A DNA stretch of 64,000 bases from Treponema bryantii (lineage in GTDB: Bacteria; Spirochaetota; Spirochaetia; Treponematales; Treponemataceae). Both the position numbers and the translations under genes were made by a program. Within the stretch, counting starts at the first letter, position 1; each line of letters starts with the position of its first letter. Positions 1 through 6,903 of this stretch are shown one piece after another. The stretch lies in the NCBI RefSeq assembly GCF_900113965.1, contig NZ_FORI01000010.1, forward strand, positions 1 to 64,000. The letters run 5' to 3'. The notes beneath the pieces were generated by a model. That model was not told the DNA's origin, did not search any database, and saw only the letters and a program-made list of their open reading frames with translations.

Positions 1-308
1 CCCATATAACTATCGGCATCGTATGATGACCATCTTATTTTTGCTTCAGGCTTGGCACGGGTACCGGTGAAATTCTTCGTGCCGGAAATCTGTTTTTTCA
101 GGTTTGCCGTGACCGACTATATGTGTTTGATTCAGGACGCTTTTCCTGGAATCTTTTTCTGAATTGCGATTCAGGCTTTGCTTTTTTATTTTGAACGGAA
201 GCTCTATTTTTCTCAAAAAAGAAGACTGCCTGAAAAAGACAGCCTTAAGTGATTATTTTTTGAGGATTCTTATTGACAAGCTGGGGCCTTATATGTGTTA
301 TACGATTT
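1..308. other. Left-edge stretch without a confident gene
   Basis: No complete gene is visible. On the minus strand one frame stays open from about 116 to the window edge and ends in the protein-like tail KPEAKIRWSSYDADSYMG, but it has no start codon and a stop lies just before it. A neighbouring minus frame at about 125-240 is open and rich in Lys and Arg. Together they could be decayed or frameshifted coding DNA. An imperfect hairpin (arms AAGACTGCCT and AGACAGCCTT) lies at 222-246. Confidence 0.3.
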
Positions 309-569
309 CTATTTTTCTTCTTCTTCAGTTTTCTTGAAATGTTTTCTGTAATAAATATCTGAAATTGACAGTGTATGTGCTCCATCTCGAAATGAGCCGT
401 CTACTTGAGCGTAAAGATTACTGTGGAATTCATTTGTATATTCAATATAGTAATTGAGTTTTTCAGACAATTCATAATTTTTATAAGCAAGATATCCGAT
501 TGCAATAAATGCAAAAATTAAAAATATTTTAATACCAATTAATTTTCCTGTGTTTTTTTCTTCTTGCAT
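309..569 (-). CDS. Small single-pass membrane protein, unknown function
   Basis: An 86-residue protein that I do not recognise. Residues about 10-29 (IGIKIFLIFAFIAIGYLAYK) form one hydrophobic segment after a short charged N-terminus. A polar region of about 50 residues follows, ending in an acidic EEEEK tail. This suggests a type-II or N-anchored membrane protein with most of its chain outside the membrane. The ATG is preceded by GGAGGAAG, a good ribosome binding site. Two strong perfect hairpins lie just upstream, between this gene and the lipoprotein gene on the same strand. Those hairpins may separate the two transcripts. No family motif is visible, and the real-gene call rests on the start context and the membrane segment. 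Confidence 0.6.
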   Translation of the reverse strand: MQEEKNTGKLIGIKIFLIFAFIAIGYLAYKNYELSEKLNYYIEYTNEFHSNLYAQVDGSFRDGAHTLSISDIYYRKHFKKTEEEEK

Positions 570-588
570 TCTTCCTCCACAGAATTCT

Positions 589-619
589 TTATCATCATTG
601 GATTGACCAATGATGATAA
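589..619. repeat. Perfect hairpin 1 (13-bp arms, 5-nt loop)
   Basis: Arms TTATCATCATTGG and CCAATGATGATAA flank the loop ATTGA. There is no T-run on either side, so it is not a classical terminator. It lies in the short leader of the small membrane protein gene. Confidence 0.8.
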
Positions 620-643
620 TTGAACATGCGATTATTGAAGATA

Positions 644-678
644 TTAATTATCATTGAGCTTGACTCAATGATAATTAA
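644..678. repeat. Perfect hairpin 2 (15-bp arms, 5-nt loop)
   Basis: Arms TTAATTATCATTGAG and CTCAATGATAATTAA flank the loop CTTGA. The sequence is related to the hairpin at 589-619 (shared ATCATTG core). It starts 8 nt from the stop codon of the lipoprotein gene and could stop or stabilise that transcript. Confidence 0.8.
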
Positions 679-685
679 TTACTAT

Positions 686-1075
686 TTATTTTAAAATATA
701 ATAGACTGTATTTCCTGTTCTAGAAGCTAGGAAACCATGATCTATAGTAGCAAACCAAGCGGATTCTTTTGTAGATTCTGAATCACCGAAACCGCGTCCG
801 AGAAGCCAATCTTTTATTTGACTTTTTGTCCATGAGTGCCGACCTTCACTTGTTAATGAACTAGAGATTTGATCCCACTGAGATGTTGTTAACTCAAGAC
901 GAACATACATACCGTCGTTTAATGTTGTGTTAAAATCAGATTGGAATGCAGAATATGTACTTACATCAGTCCAAACCGTATAGGTTTCTTCTGAAGGTGT
1001 TGACGGATTACTGCAACTCAAAATAGTAAAACAAAATGCAACAACTGCTAATAAACCAAAGTTTTTGATTTTCAT
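686..1075 (-). CDS. Putative small lipoprotein
   Basis: About 129 residues from the chosen start. The N-terminus is a lipoprotein signal: MKIKNF, a hydrophobic stretch, then a lipobox ending LSCS with the Cys about 20 residues in. A Ser/Thr/Pro linker follows. The mature part has several aromatic residues and the motifs SQWDQISSSL and WTKSQIKDWLLGRGFG, which I do not assign to a family. The frame can be extended 13 codons upstream (MLGGRPHWGAGGK), but the internal ATG at 1075 has a strong GCAGGAGGAAAA ribosome site and gives a proper signal peptide, so I use it. The upstream leader is unusually GC-rich. Likely exported and lipid-anchored in the periplasm or outer membrane. Confidence 0.7.
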   Translation of the reverse strand: MKIKNFGLLAVVAFCFTILSCSNPSTPSEETYTVWTDVSTYSAFQSDFNTTLNDGMYVRLELTTSQWDQISSSLTSEGRHSWTKSQIKDWLLGRGFGDSESTKESAWFATIDHGFLASRTGNTVYYILK

Positions 1076-1085
1076 TTTTCCTCCT

Positions 1086-1113
1086 GCGCCCCAGTGCGGG
1101 CGTCCGCCTAACA
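1086..1113 (-). other. GC-rich leader with GTTAGGC motif before lipoprotein gene
   Basis: On the minus strand this stretch begins GTTAGGCGGACGCC and runs directly into the ribosome binding site. It is far richer in GC than its surroundings and can fold on itself (GGCGGACGCC). GTTAGGC fits the GTTRRRY core of integron attC sites, but no complete attC structure was found. This is only a suggestion. Confidence 0.3.
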
Positions 1114-1114
1114 T

Positions 1115-1431
1115 TTCTTAGACAGTTCCATTAAAGAATATTTTGAATGTTTTTTATATCTATTATAAGAAACTGTCTTTTTTTTATCATACAATAGAAT
1201 AGGCTGTTTTCAAAGTTTTTTATGCGTATCTGTATAAGAGTTTTATTTTGTTTGTAAAAGGAAGTGCAATATATTCAAAAACGTTTTTTGAATAGGAGTA
1301 ATAATATCCATTGTCTGCATCAATAGTGAAAAGGCCTGCTTTTAATGAAAAATAGGCAAAAAAATCACTATTTAGACTCCTTTGACTCTGCTTTCATCAT
1401 TTCTAAAGCCTTGCGTTCATAAGATTTTTTA
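1115..1431. other. Intergenic region between lipoprotein and YARHG genes
   Basis: No independent gene is visible. On the minus strand the first ~65 nt after the YARHG stop stay open in the next frame and read AASSKKSYERKALEMMKAES and so on to a stop at 1368, a likely lost or alternative C-terminus. The stretch nearer the lipoprotein gene contains TATAAT on the minus strand near 1160 and an inverted pair GACAGTT/AACTGTC at about 1121-1176, possibly the lipoprotein promoter and leader. Confidence 0.4.
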
Positions 1432-2427
1432 CTACTTGCGGCTTTTTTCTTCCTGTAATAATAATTGAATATTATACTTTTCAATTTCTGTTAATTCATT
1501 TTCGTTGAAATCAGGATTAACAGAATATTTTGGATACCAGTTTTTTCCCCATTTATTAAATAACTCTTTTAAATCCTCAGACTTAAAATTGTATCCATGC
1601 AGAGCGTAAATTGTATTTCTCAAGATTCTTAATTGTGGCTTTGTGTACCATTTAAGCCAGGATTTTTCAGCTTTTACGTCTCTGAATTTATAACCATATC
1701 CCGGGAAAGCTCTTGGGCCTGTATCTTCCAGAATATCAGTCGTATGAATTGTAATACAATCTGTGTATTCAGGTTCAATATCTGTAAAATGCGCTTCCCA
1801 CTTATTGTCTGCAATATGTGTAAAAGCAGAAGAGTCTCCTTGAGGAAGTTCGAAGCCATTCGGTTTGTCATATGGAAGATTGTTTTCCAATATTAAAGTT
1901 ATATGCCCGATTTTATTTTTCCAGCTGCTTCCTGTTCCATATAAGTATTTAATAATGCAGCCTTCAGTATCATAACCATATTCAGATTTGTATTTTACAG
2001 TTGTATTTGTAATTGATTTTGCCGGAAATGTAATAGTTCGTGTGTAAGCATTTTCTAATTCGGCTGCATCAAAATTGTGATTTGAAAAATCTCTGATGAT
2101 TGGAATATCAGAATAGTCCTTCAATTGTCCGTTAGTCCAGCATTTAAAATCATAAAGTTTTCCATGACCACCTATTCCCGCTTCAAAGTAGGGAAAGCCA
2201 ACCAGTAAATCTACTGTTTTTCCGTGGTTGTAAAATTCAAAATCTACAGTAACTTCATAATACCTAGGCTCTAAAACAATGCTGATTACTTCTGCTTTCA
2301 TTTCAATCGAAATATCTTTTTCTTCTGCAGGAATCAGATTTCCTCCGGAAGTAAAAAAATAAGTATCATTTGCAAATGCAAAAGCAGCTAAGAAAAATGA
2401 AAGAAGGCAAAAAAAATTCTTTTTCAA
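1432..2427 (-). CDS. Secreted protein with C-terminal YARHG-like domain
   Basis: About 331 residues with an N-terminal signal peptide (MKKNFFCLLSFFLAAFAFA). The middle is beta-rich and resembles DUF4424-type extracellular domains. Residues from about 270 onward (LRILRNTIYALHGYNF, then LFNKWGKNWY) match the YARHG extracellular domain. The family's role is not known. I choose a TTG start at 2427 because GGAG lies six bases before it and the product then begins exactly at the signal peptide; the upstream frame TTGGAGTCTATT runs through that ribosome site. It directly follows the Ntn hydrolase gene (stop at 2440), so the two probably share a transcript. The C-terminus ends at a run of six A, and a one-base shift there would add about 23 lysine-rich residues. 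Confidence 0.7.
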   Translation of the reverse strand: MKKNFFCLLSFFLAAFAFANDTYFFTSGGNLIPAEEKDISIEMKAEVISIVLEPRYYEVTVDFEFYNHGKTVDLLVGFPYFEAGIGGHGKLYDFKCWTNGQLKDYSDIPIIRDFSNHNFDAAELENAYTRTITFPAKSITNTTVKYKSEYGYDTEGCIIKYLYGTGSSWKNKIGHITLILENNLPYDKPNGFELPQGDSSAFTHIADNKWEAHFTDIEPEYTDCITIHTTDILEDTGPRAFPGYGYKFRDVKAEKSWLKWYTKPQLRILRNTIYALHGYNFKSEDLKELFNKWGKNWYPKYSVNPDFNENELTEIEKYNIQLLLQEEKSRK

Positions 2428-2439
2428 AATAGACTCCAA

Positions 2440-3681
2440 TTATTTTTTTATAAAAATATTTTTCTTTTTATCAAACTTATATCTGAACATCCCCTCTTTA
2501 TCAGCGTACTGTTCATTGCCACACCAGAGAGTAGAAAGGTTATCAAGATTATAGATTACACTGTGAATGGTAAGAACAAAGTCGTCTGCATTTCGGTTAG
2601 GTCTTACGGTTCTCTGCGAAACCTTGTGAAGAATATCCATAGCAGCCATTTCATCAGCAACAAGTCCGCCACTTTTTGAAAGCTCATCGTAAATAATGTT
2701 GTAGCGTTCCCAGCCGGTCAGGTCATTATTATAAACCTTATAATATCCCGGCTGAATTATAAAATTAGTAACCCACTGAAAATCACTTTCACCTTCGCGC
2801 TGGCCAATATTGGAATCCTGGTCATTGTAAGTTACAACTAATTTTCGCAGGCTTCCGTAGTTATCGCTTTCATCAGTATCATTTACCCATTCAAGAATTG
2901 CACTACGGCCGGAAGGCTCTGCAACCATTATATGAAAGGAGGTTCCCGCAGAATCGTGCATATCATAACTTCTGGCAAAGTCCACCGCTTCATCAAGAGA
3001 ATCAGCGTAATCAAGAATCAATCTGATAAGGGCGGTTGGAGAAATGTCGGGAAGGTCTGTATTCTGATCTGTCGCAATCACATTTTTGCCAACTCCCTGA
3101 TAGGTCATATAAATTCCGCAGCTGACTCCGGCGTCATTCATTCCGTCCAGCGGTGCATAAGGAGCGGCAAGGGCATAAGCCTTGGAAAGAAGATTATTCA
3201 TATCAGCCTGGGCCGGAATATTTATAAAAGAAGTGTCCACAGTAGAAATTGAAGCATGTCGCTTTTTATTTCCTTTGACCCGGACAATGCAGGTGTTTGT
3301 TGCATAAAGGTCGTAGTTTCTTGCAAAAAGATGTTCGCCGTTTGGCTTGCGAGCAGTAAAAGAAGAACAGCCGATTTTTGAAGTATTGATTTTAAGCTTC
3401 AAAAGCCCCTTAGTCATTTTATTCATTATGAAGTCCAGAAGCTCGCGGTCATTTTTAGCGCCGCCTTGCTCAAGATAATCTTCAAAATAATAATCACCCT
3501 TAAAGGACATTTCGTAGATTCCACACTGCAGGGAATTTTCAACCCGAGGTTTTAGCAATTTAATAGAAGAAATGGCAGAGATTTCATTTCTAAAGATAAA
3601 AGTGATTATTGCAAATGCAAGCAAAATCAAAGCCAGAATCGAAGTGAATATAATACAGATGATTTTAGATACTTTTTTCAT
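2440..3681 (-). CDS. Membrane-anchored Ntn-hydrolase, linear amide C-N hydrolase family
   Basis: A 413-residue protein with one N-terminal membrane segment (about residues 8-30). The motif GCSSF puts the likely nucleophile at Cys105. It is followed by the ARNYDL element (Arg and Asp near residues 119-122), as in choloylglycine hydrolase and acid-ceramidase-like enzymes. Later DGMNDAGVSCGIY and SFHIMVAEPSGRSAILEW fit the same fold. In family members the nucleophilic Cys must become N-terminal by cleavage, so processing between Gly104 and Cys105 is predicted. The catalytic part should face the periplasm. The substrate cannot be read from sequence; bile salts, penicillin-like amides and N-acyl amino acids are family options. 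AGGAAAAAG precedes the ATG. It leads a two-gene unit with the YARHG protein. Confidence 0.75.
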   Translation of the reverse strand: MKKVSKIICIIFTSILALILLAFAIITFIFRNEISAISSIKLLKPRVENSLQCGIYEMSFKGDYYFEDYLEQGGAKNDRELLDFIMNKMTKGLLKLKINTSKIGCSSFTARKPNGEHLFARNYDLYATNTCIVRVKGNKKRHASISTVDTSFINIPAQADMNNLLSKAYALAAPYAPLDGMNDAGVSCGIYMTYQGVGKNVIATDQNTDLPDISPTALIRLILDYADSLDEAVDFARSYDMHDSAGTSFHIMVAEPSGRSAILEWVNDTDESDNYGSLRKLVVTYNDQDSNIGQREGESDFQWVTNFIIQPGYYKVYNNDLTGWERYNIIYDELSKSGGLVADEMAAMDILHKVSQRTVRPNRNADDFVLTIHSVIYNLDNLSTLWCGNEQYADKEGMFRYKFDKKKNIFIKK

Positions 3682-3742
3682 TTTCTTTTTCCTTATATTT
3701 TAATAATAAAGTAAAATGCGTGTAGTGAAAAGTCTGTGAATA

Positions 3743-3850
3743 GATTGCCACGTCGCATTCGCTCCTCGCAATGACAAGTCACGGTATATCGTCATTGCGA
3801 GGAGCCCGAAGGGCGACGCGGCAATCCATGCGTGTTTTTCACGCAATGAC
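3743..3850. repeat. Dispersed repeat family B, inverted pair
   Basis: Two copies of a GTCATTGCGAGGAGC...GCAATCC unit in opposite orientation (3743-3775 and 3791-3828), followed by a partial CGCAATGAC at 3842-3850. Related units lie at 9952-10022 and 12114-12222. The inverted arrangement can fold into a long hairpin. Confidence 0.85.
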
Positions 3851-3858
3851 ATATATTA

Positions 3859-3887
3859 TTGTACAAACTTAATCATAACGATAGAAT
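3859..3887 (+). promoter_or_regulatory. aspS promoter, near-leaderless
   Basis: TTGTAC (3859-3864), a 17-nt spacer, and TAGAAT (3882-3887). Only nine bases separate the -10 box from the ATG, so transcription should start about three bases before it. No Shine-Dalgarno sequence is present. Confidence 0.6.
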
Positions 3888-3896
3888 AGCAATATT

Positions 3897-5753
3897 ATGG
3901 AAAACACAAAGAGAACTGTAACTTGCGGCGAGCTCCGCAAGAGTGATGTTGGTAAGAAAGTTGTTTTGAACGGTTGGGTAAGCCGCACTCGTAACTTGGG
4001 CGGCCTTTTGTTTATCCGTCTGCGTGACCGCTATGGAATCACACAGGTAATGGTTGGCGATAGTGCTAGTGATGATGTTAAGAAAATCGCCGCTTCCCTC
4101 AAGAGTGAATATTGTATCGCAGTTGAAGGCGTTGTAAATGCACGCTCAGATAAAGATATTAATGCTGATATGGCAACAGGCGAAATTGAAGTTGAAGCAT
4201 CTGATATTCAGATTTTCACAACTTCTCAGGAGCTTCCTTTCTCTATCGAAGAGGTTCGCCAGAAGGACGGAACTCTCGTAGTTGCAAACGAAGATCTTCG
4301 TTTGAAGTACCGCTACCTTGACCTCCGCCGCGAGCCAATGCAGCACAATATCATCCTTAGAAGCCAGGTTGCTTTTGCTACACGCGAGTACCTCACTTCG
4401 AAGGGATTCTTGGAAATCGAAACTCCTACATTCATTAAATCAACTCCAGAAGGAGCACGCGACTACCTCGTTCCATCACGCGTTCACCCTGGAAAATTCT
4501 ATTCTCTCCCACAGAGCCCACAGCTTTACAAGCAGCTTCTGATGGTTTCTGGATTTGATAAGTATTTCCAGATTGCACGCTGCTACCGCGATGAAGATGC
4601 TCGTGGAGACCGCCAGCCTGAGTTTACTCAGATTGATATGGAGATGTCATTCACAAACCGTGAAGAAGTTCTTTCTACAACAGAAGGAATGATGCAGTAT
4701 ATCTTCAAAAAGACTCTGAATTACGAACTTCCAGCAAAGTTTGACCGCATTGCCTGGGAAGATGCTTTTGACTGGTATGGTTCAGATAAGCCGGATCTTC
4801 GTTTTGATATGAAGATGCAGGATGCAGCTTTCATGGCTGACCTTGCTGATTTCAACGCATTCAAGGCTGGTGCCGCAAACGCAGGCCGCGATATTCAGCG
4901 CCACAAGAGAAGCGGACTTAAGGCTCTCGTTGTAAAGAACGTTGCAGACAAATACAGCCGCAAGAACATTGAAGCACTCGAAGAAGTTGCTAAGACATAC
5001 AAAGCTAAGGGCTTGGCTTGGATGAAGGTGGTTTCGACAGGCTCAACCACCGACACAGTGCAGTTCGAAGGCGGAATCTCTAAGTTCTACGTTGGAAAAG
5101 AAGCAGAAATCTGCAGCAAGCTTGGTGCAGAAAAGAACGACCTTATCCTTTTTGTAAGCGACGAAAACTGGCAGCTTGCTTGTACAGCCCTCGGTGCAGT
5201 TCGTAAGCAGCTTGGTAAGGACTTGAACCTTTACAATCCAAACGACGAGTTCCACTTTGCATGGATTATCGACTTCCCATACTTTGCATGGAATGAAGAA
5301 GAAAATCACTGGGAAACAGAACACCACATGTTCACACTTCCACAGAAGCAGTACTGGGATACACTGGAACAGGATCCAGGTGCAGTAAAGGGTGACCTTT
5401 ACGACCTCGTACTCAACGGATACGAACTTGCTTCAGGATCTATGCGTATTAATGATCCTGCTCTTCAGGAACGCATTTTCGAAATCGTTGGTTACAGCCG
5501 CGAACGTGCAGAGAAGGCATTCGGCTTCCTCGTACAGGCCTTCAAGTTTGGTGCTCCACCACACGGAGGAATTGCACCAGGTCTCGACCGCCTCGTAATG
5601 CTTATGTGCCACGAAGAGTCAATCCACGAGGTAATCGCCTTCCCTAAGAACAACCTCGCAGCATCTCCTATGGACAGCTGTCCTTCACCTGTTGATGAAC
5701 AGCAGCTCAAGGATCTTCACATTACCTGCTACGATGTTGAGAAAGATGACTAG
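3897..5753 (+). CDS. aspS: Aspartyl-tRNA synthetase
   Basis: A 618-residue class II synthetase that charges tRNA-Asp in the cytoplasm. The N-terminal OB fold begins with VVLNGWVSRTRNLGGLLFIRLRDR. Motif 2 appears as FQIARCYRDEDARGDRQPEFTQ, and motif 3 as GIAPGLDRLVML near the C-terminus. The bacterial GAD insertion domain lies between. Near residue 377 the chain reads MKVVSTGSTTDT, where the DNA is an exact palindromic repeat copy that also occurs between genes. This in-frame insertion sits on the surface-exposed GAD domain and is unlike typical AspRS. No ribosome binding site precedes the ATG. A terminator follows at 5781. Whether it is discriminating or also charges Asn-tRNA cannot be decided here. 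Confidence 0.96.
   Translation: MENTKRTVTCGELRKSDVGKKVVLNGWVSRTRNLGGLLFIRLRDRYGITQVMVGDSASDDVKKIAASLKSEYCIAVEGVVNARSDKDINADMATGEIEVEASDIQIFTTSQELPFSIEEVRQKDGTLVVANEDLRLKYRYLDLRREPMQHNIILRSQVAFATREYLTSKGFLEIETPTFIKSTPEGARDYLVPSRVHPGKFYSLPQSPQLYKQLLMVSGFDKYFQIARCYRDEDARGDRQPEFTQIDMEMSFTNREEVLSTTEGMMQYIFKKTLNYELPAKFDRIAWEDAFDWYGSDKPDLRFDMKMQDAAFMADLADFNAFKAGAANAGRDIQRHKRSGLKALVVKNVADKYSRKNIEALEEVAKTYKAKGLAWMKVVSTGSTTDTVQFEGGISKFYVGKEAEICSKLGAEKNDLILFVSDENWQLACTALGAVRKQLGKDLNLYNPNDEFHFAWIIDFPYFAWNEEENHWETEHHMFTLPQKQYWDTLEQDPGAVKGDLYDLVLNGYELASGSMRINDPALQERIFEIVGYSRERAEKAFGFLVQAFKFGAPPHGGIAPGLDRLVMLMCHEESIHEVIAFPKNNLAASPMDSCPSPVDEQQLKDLHITCYDVEKDD
5027..5052 (+). repeat. Palindromic repeat family A inside aspS, in frame
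   Basis: Arms GGTGGTT and AACCACC around TCGACAGGCTC. It is the reverse complement of the intergenic copy at 6146-6172 and encodes VVSTGSTT within AspRS. Confidence 0.9.
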
Positions 5754-5780
5754 ATCTTGAAATAACTTCAGGATGATATA

Positions 5781-5810
5781 AAAAAGGCTGCCCGTTTGGA
5801 CAGCCTTTTT
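5781..5810. terminator. Bidirectional terminator after aspS
   Basis: Perfect 10-bp stem AAAAAGGCTG/CAGCCTTTTT with a 10-nt loop. The flanking A and T runs let it serve aspS and the convergent small membrane gene. Confidence 0.9.
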
Positions 5811-5824
5811 CATTTATGATGGTT

Positions 5825-6052
5825 CTACATATTAAGAACTCTTAAAATCTTCTTTGTGAAAATTATGCAGAGGATATCAATAATCCACAGAACGTTCCAG
5901 CCGAGCAGAATCAGGCGGATAATACCTGCAACAGGTTTTCCTTCCTGGAAGCGGGTTACAGCTCCAAATAACCATGAAGTTACCGGAATAATTGCCAGAA
6001 TTACACTGATAATCCATGGTAAACCAAAATAGTCTTTACCTTTTTTTGCCAT
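5825..6052 (-). CDS. Small two-helix membrane protein
   Basis: A 75-residue protein with two predicted membrane helices (about residues 12-31 and 43-65) joined by a polar loop containing RFQEGKPVAGIIRL. Lys-rich ends suggest that both termini lie in the cytoplasm. The ATG is preceded by AGGAGGT, a strong ribosome site. I do not recognise a named family, but short proteins with this pattern (helix, EGKxxAGIxRL loop, helix) look like conserved bacterial membrane proteins of unknown role. It is convergent with aspS across a shared terminator and stands alone on its strand. Confidence 0.7.
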   Translation of the reverse strand: MAKKGKDYFGLPWIISVILAIIPVTSWLFGAVTRFQEGKPVAGIIRLILLGWNVLWIIDILCIIFTKKILRVLNM

Positions 6053-6145
6053 TAATATGACCTCCTATATTGTATCTAATTATTATTTTATAACGGAATA
6101 GTCAATTTGCAATATTTTTTTTTATAGGGGAGTTGGCTGACAATA

Positions 6146-6172
6146 CGGTGGTTGAGCCTGTCGAAACCACCG
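6146..6172. repeat. Palindromic repeat family A, intergenic copy
   Basis: Arms CGGTGGTT and AACCACCG with the centre GAGCCTGTCGA. It is identical to the in-frame copy at 44931-44957 and matches the reverse complement of the copy inside aspS. Confidence 0.9.
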
Positions 6173-6183
6173 CAAAATTCATG

Positions 6184-6226
6184 CTAACGACCGTTAATTT
6201 TCTATTAAACTAATTAACGTTAGTTA
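6184..6226 (+). promoter_or_regulatory. Inverted repeat upstream of TetR gene, likely operator
   Basis: TAACGACCGTTAATT and AATTAACGTTAGTTA form an imperfect inverted repeat (12 of 15 positions) about 12 nt apart, ending 14 nt before the TetR start codon. TetR proteins usually bind such sites in their own promoter. Confidence 0.55.
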
Positions 6227-6240
6227 CCGATATTTATAAT

Positions 6241-6903
6241 ATGAGTAAGAAAAACATTTCACAGGAAAAAATTATTCAGGCTTTTATGGCCAGTGCTTTT
6301 GATAAAAGTGCCGGTGCAAGTTCTCTGGCTGATGTAGCAGATATTCTGGAGATTAAAAAAGCCTCACTTTATAACCACTTTGAGAGCCGCGACGCTATGT
6401 ATGCCGCAACACTTGCTCATTGTGCAAAAGAAATTGAGAACGTAGGTTTTCTGCAGGAAAAGACTATAGAAGGAATTAAGGGTGGAAAAACAGCTCCTTC
6501 TGCAGTATTCAAAAAGCTCATTTCAAGATATTTTGAACTTTTTGAAAACGAACCATTGTTCCAGATGTATGTTTTCGTTCACAGCGAACAGTATTTCAAT
6601 CTTGATGCATTCAAAATTGTTGAAGGGGAAAACAACAGAATTTGTGATGCAATTAAAGATGTACTTTCTGCTCTCGCTGCTGCAAAGAAAATTACAAAGA
6701 AAACAGACAAAGAGCTTAAAGATGCAGCCGCATCACTTGCCGCAATTATTATTCAGCATAGAGATTTCTATATTGCAGCAAGAAAGGAAACTGTGCGCCA
6801 GAATCCAGACAGCAAGGCAGGTGGACTTTTTGCTCTTCCAACAGACGAGGCAGCCCTCAGCCGCACACTCAAGCTGGTAGATGCGGTTCTGAAGACTCTT
6901 TAA
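6241..6903 (+). CDS. TetR-family transcriptional regulator
   Basis: A 220-residue protein. Residues about 8-55 form the TetR helix-turn-helix region (SLADVADILEIKKASLYNHF then ESRDAMYAATL). The rest is a variable helical ligand domain that gives no clue to the inducer. No Shine-Dalgarno sequence precedes the ATG, and TATAAT directly abuts it, so either the mRNA is leaderless or translation begins inside; the next in-frame ATG, at 6286, also lacks a good site. An imperfect inverted repeat upstream is a likely autoregulatory operator. The gene overlaps the convergent methyltransferase gene by four bases at its 3' end. The target genes are unknown, and no efflux gene lies beside it. Confidence 0.85.
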   Translation: MSKKNISQEKIIQAFMASAFDKSAGASSLADVADILEIKKASLYNHFESRDAMYAATLAHCAKEIENVGFLQEKTIEGIKGGKTAPSAVFKKLISRYFELFENEPLFQMYVFVHSEQYFNLDAFKIVEGENNRICDAIKDVLSALAAAKKITKKTDKELKDAAASLAAIIIQHRDFYIAARKETVRQNPDSKAGGLFALPTDEAALSRTLKLVDAVLKTL

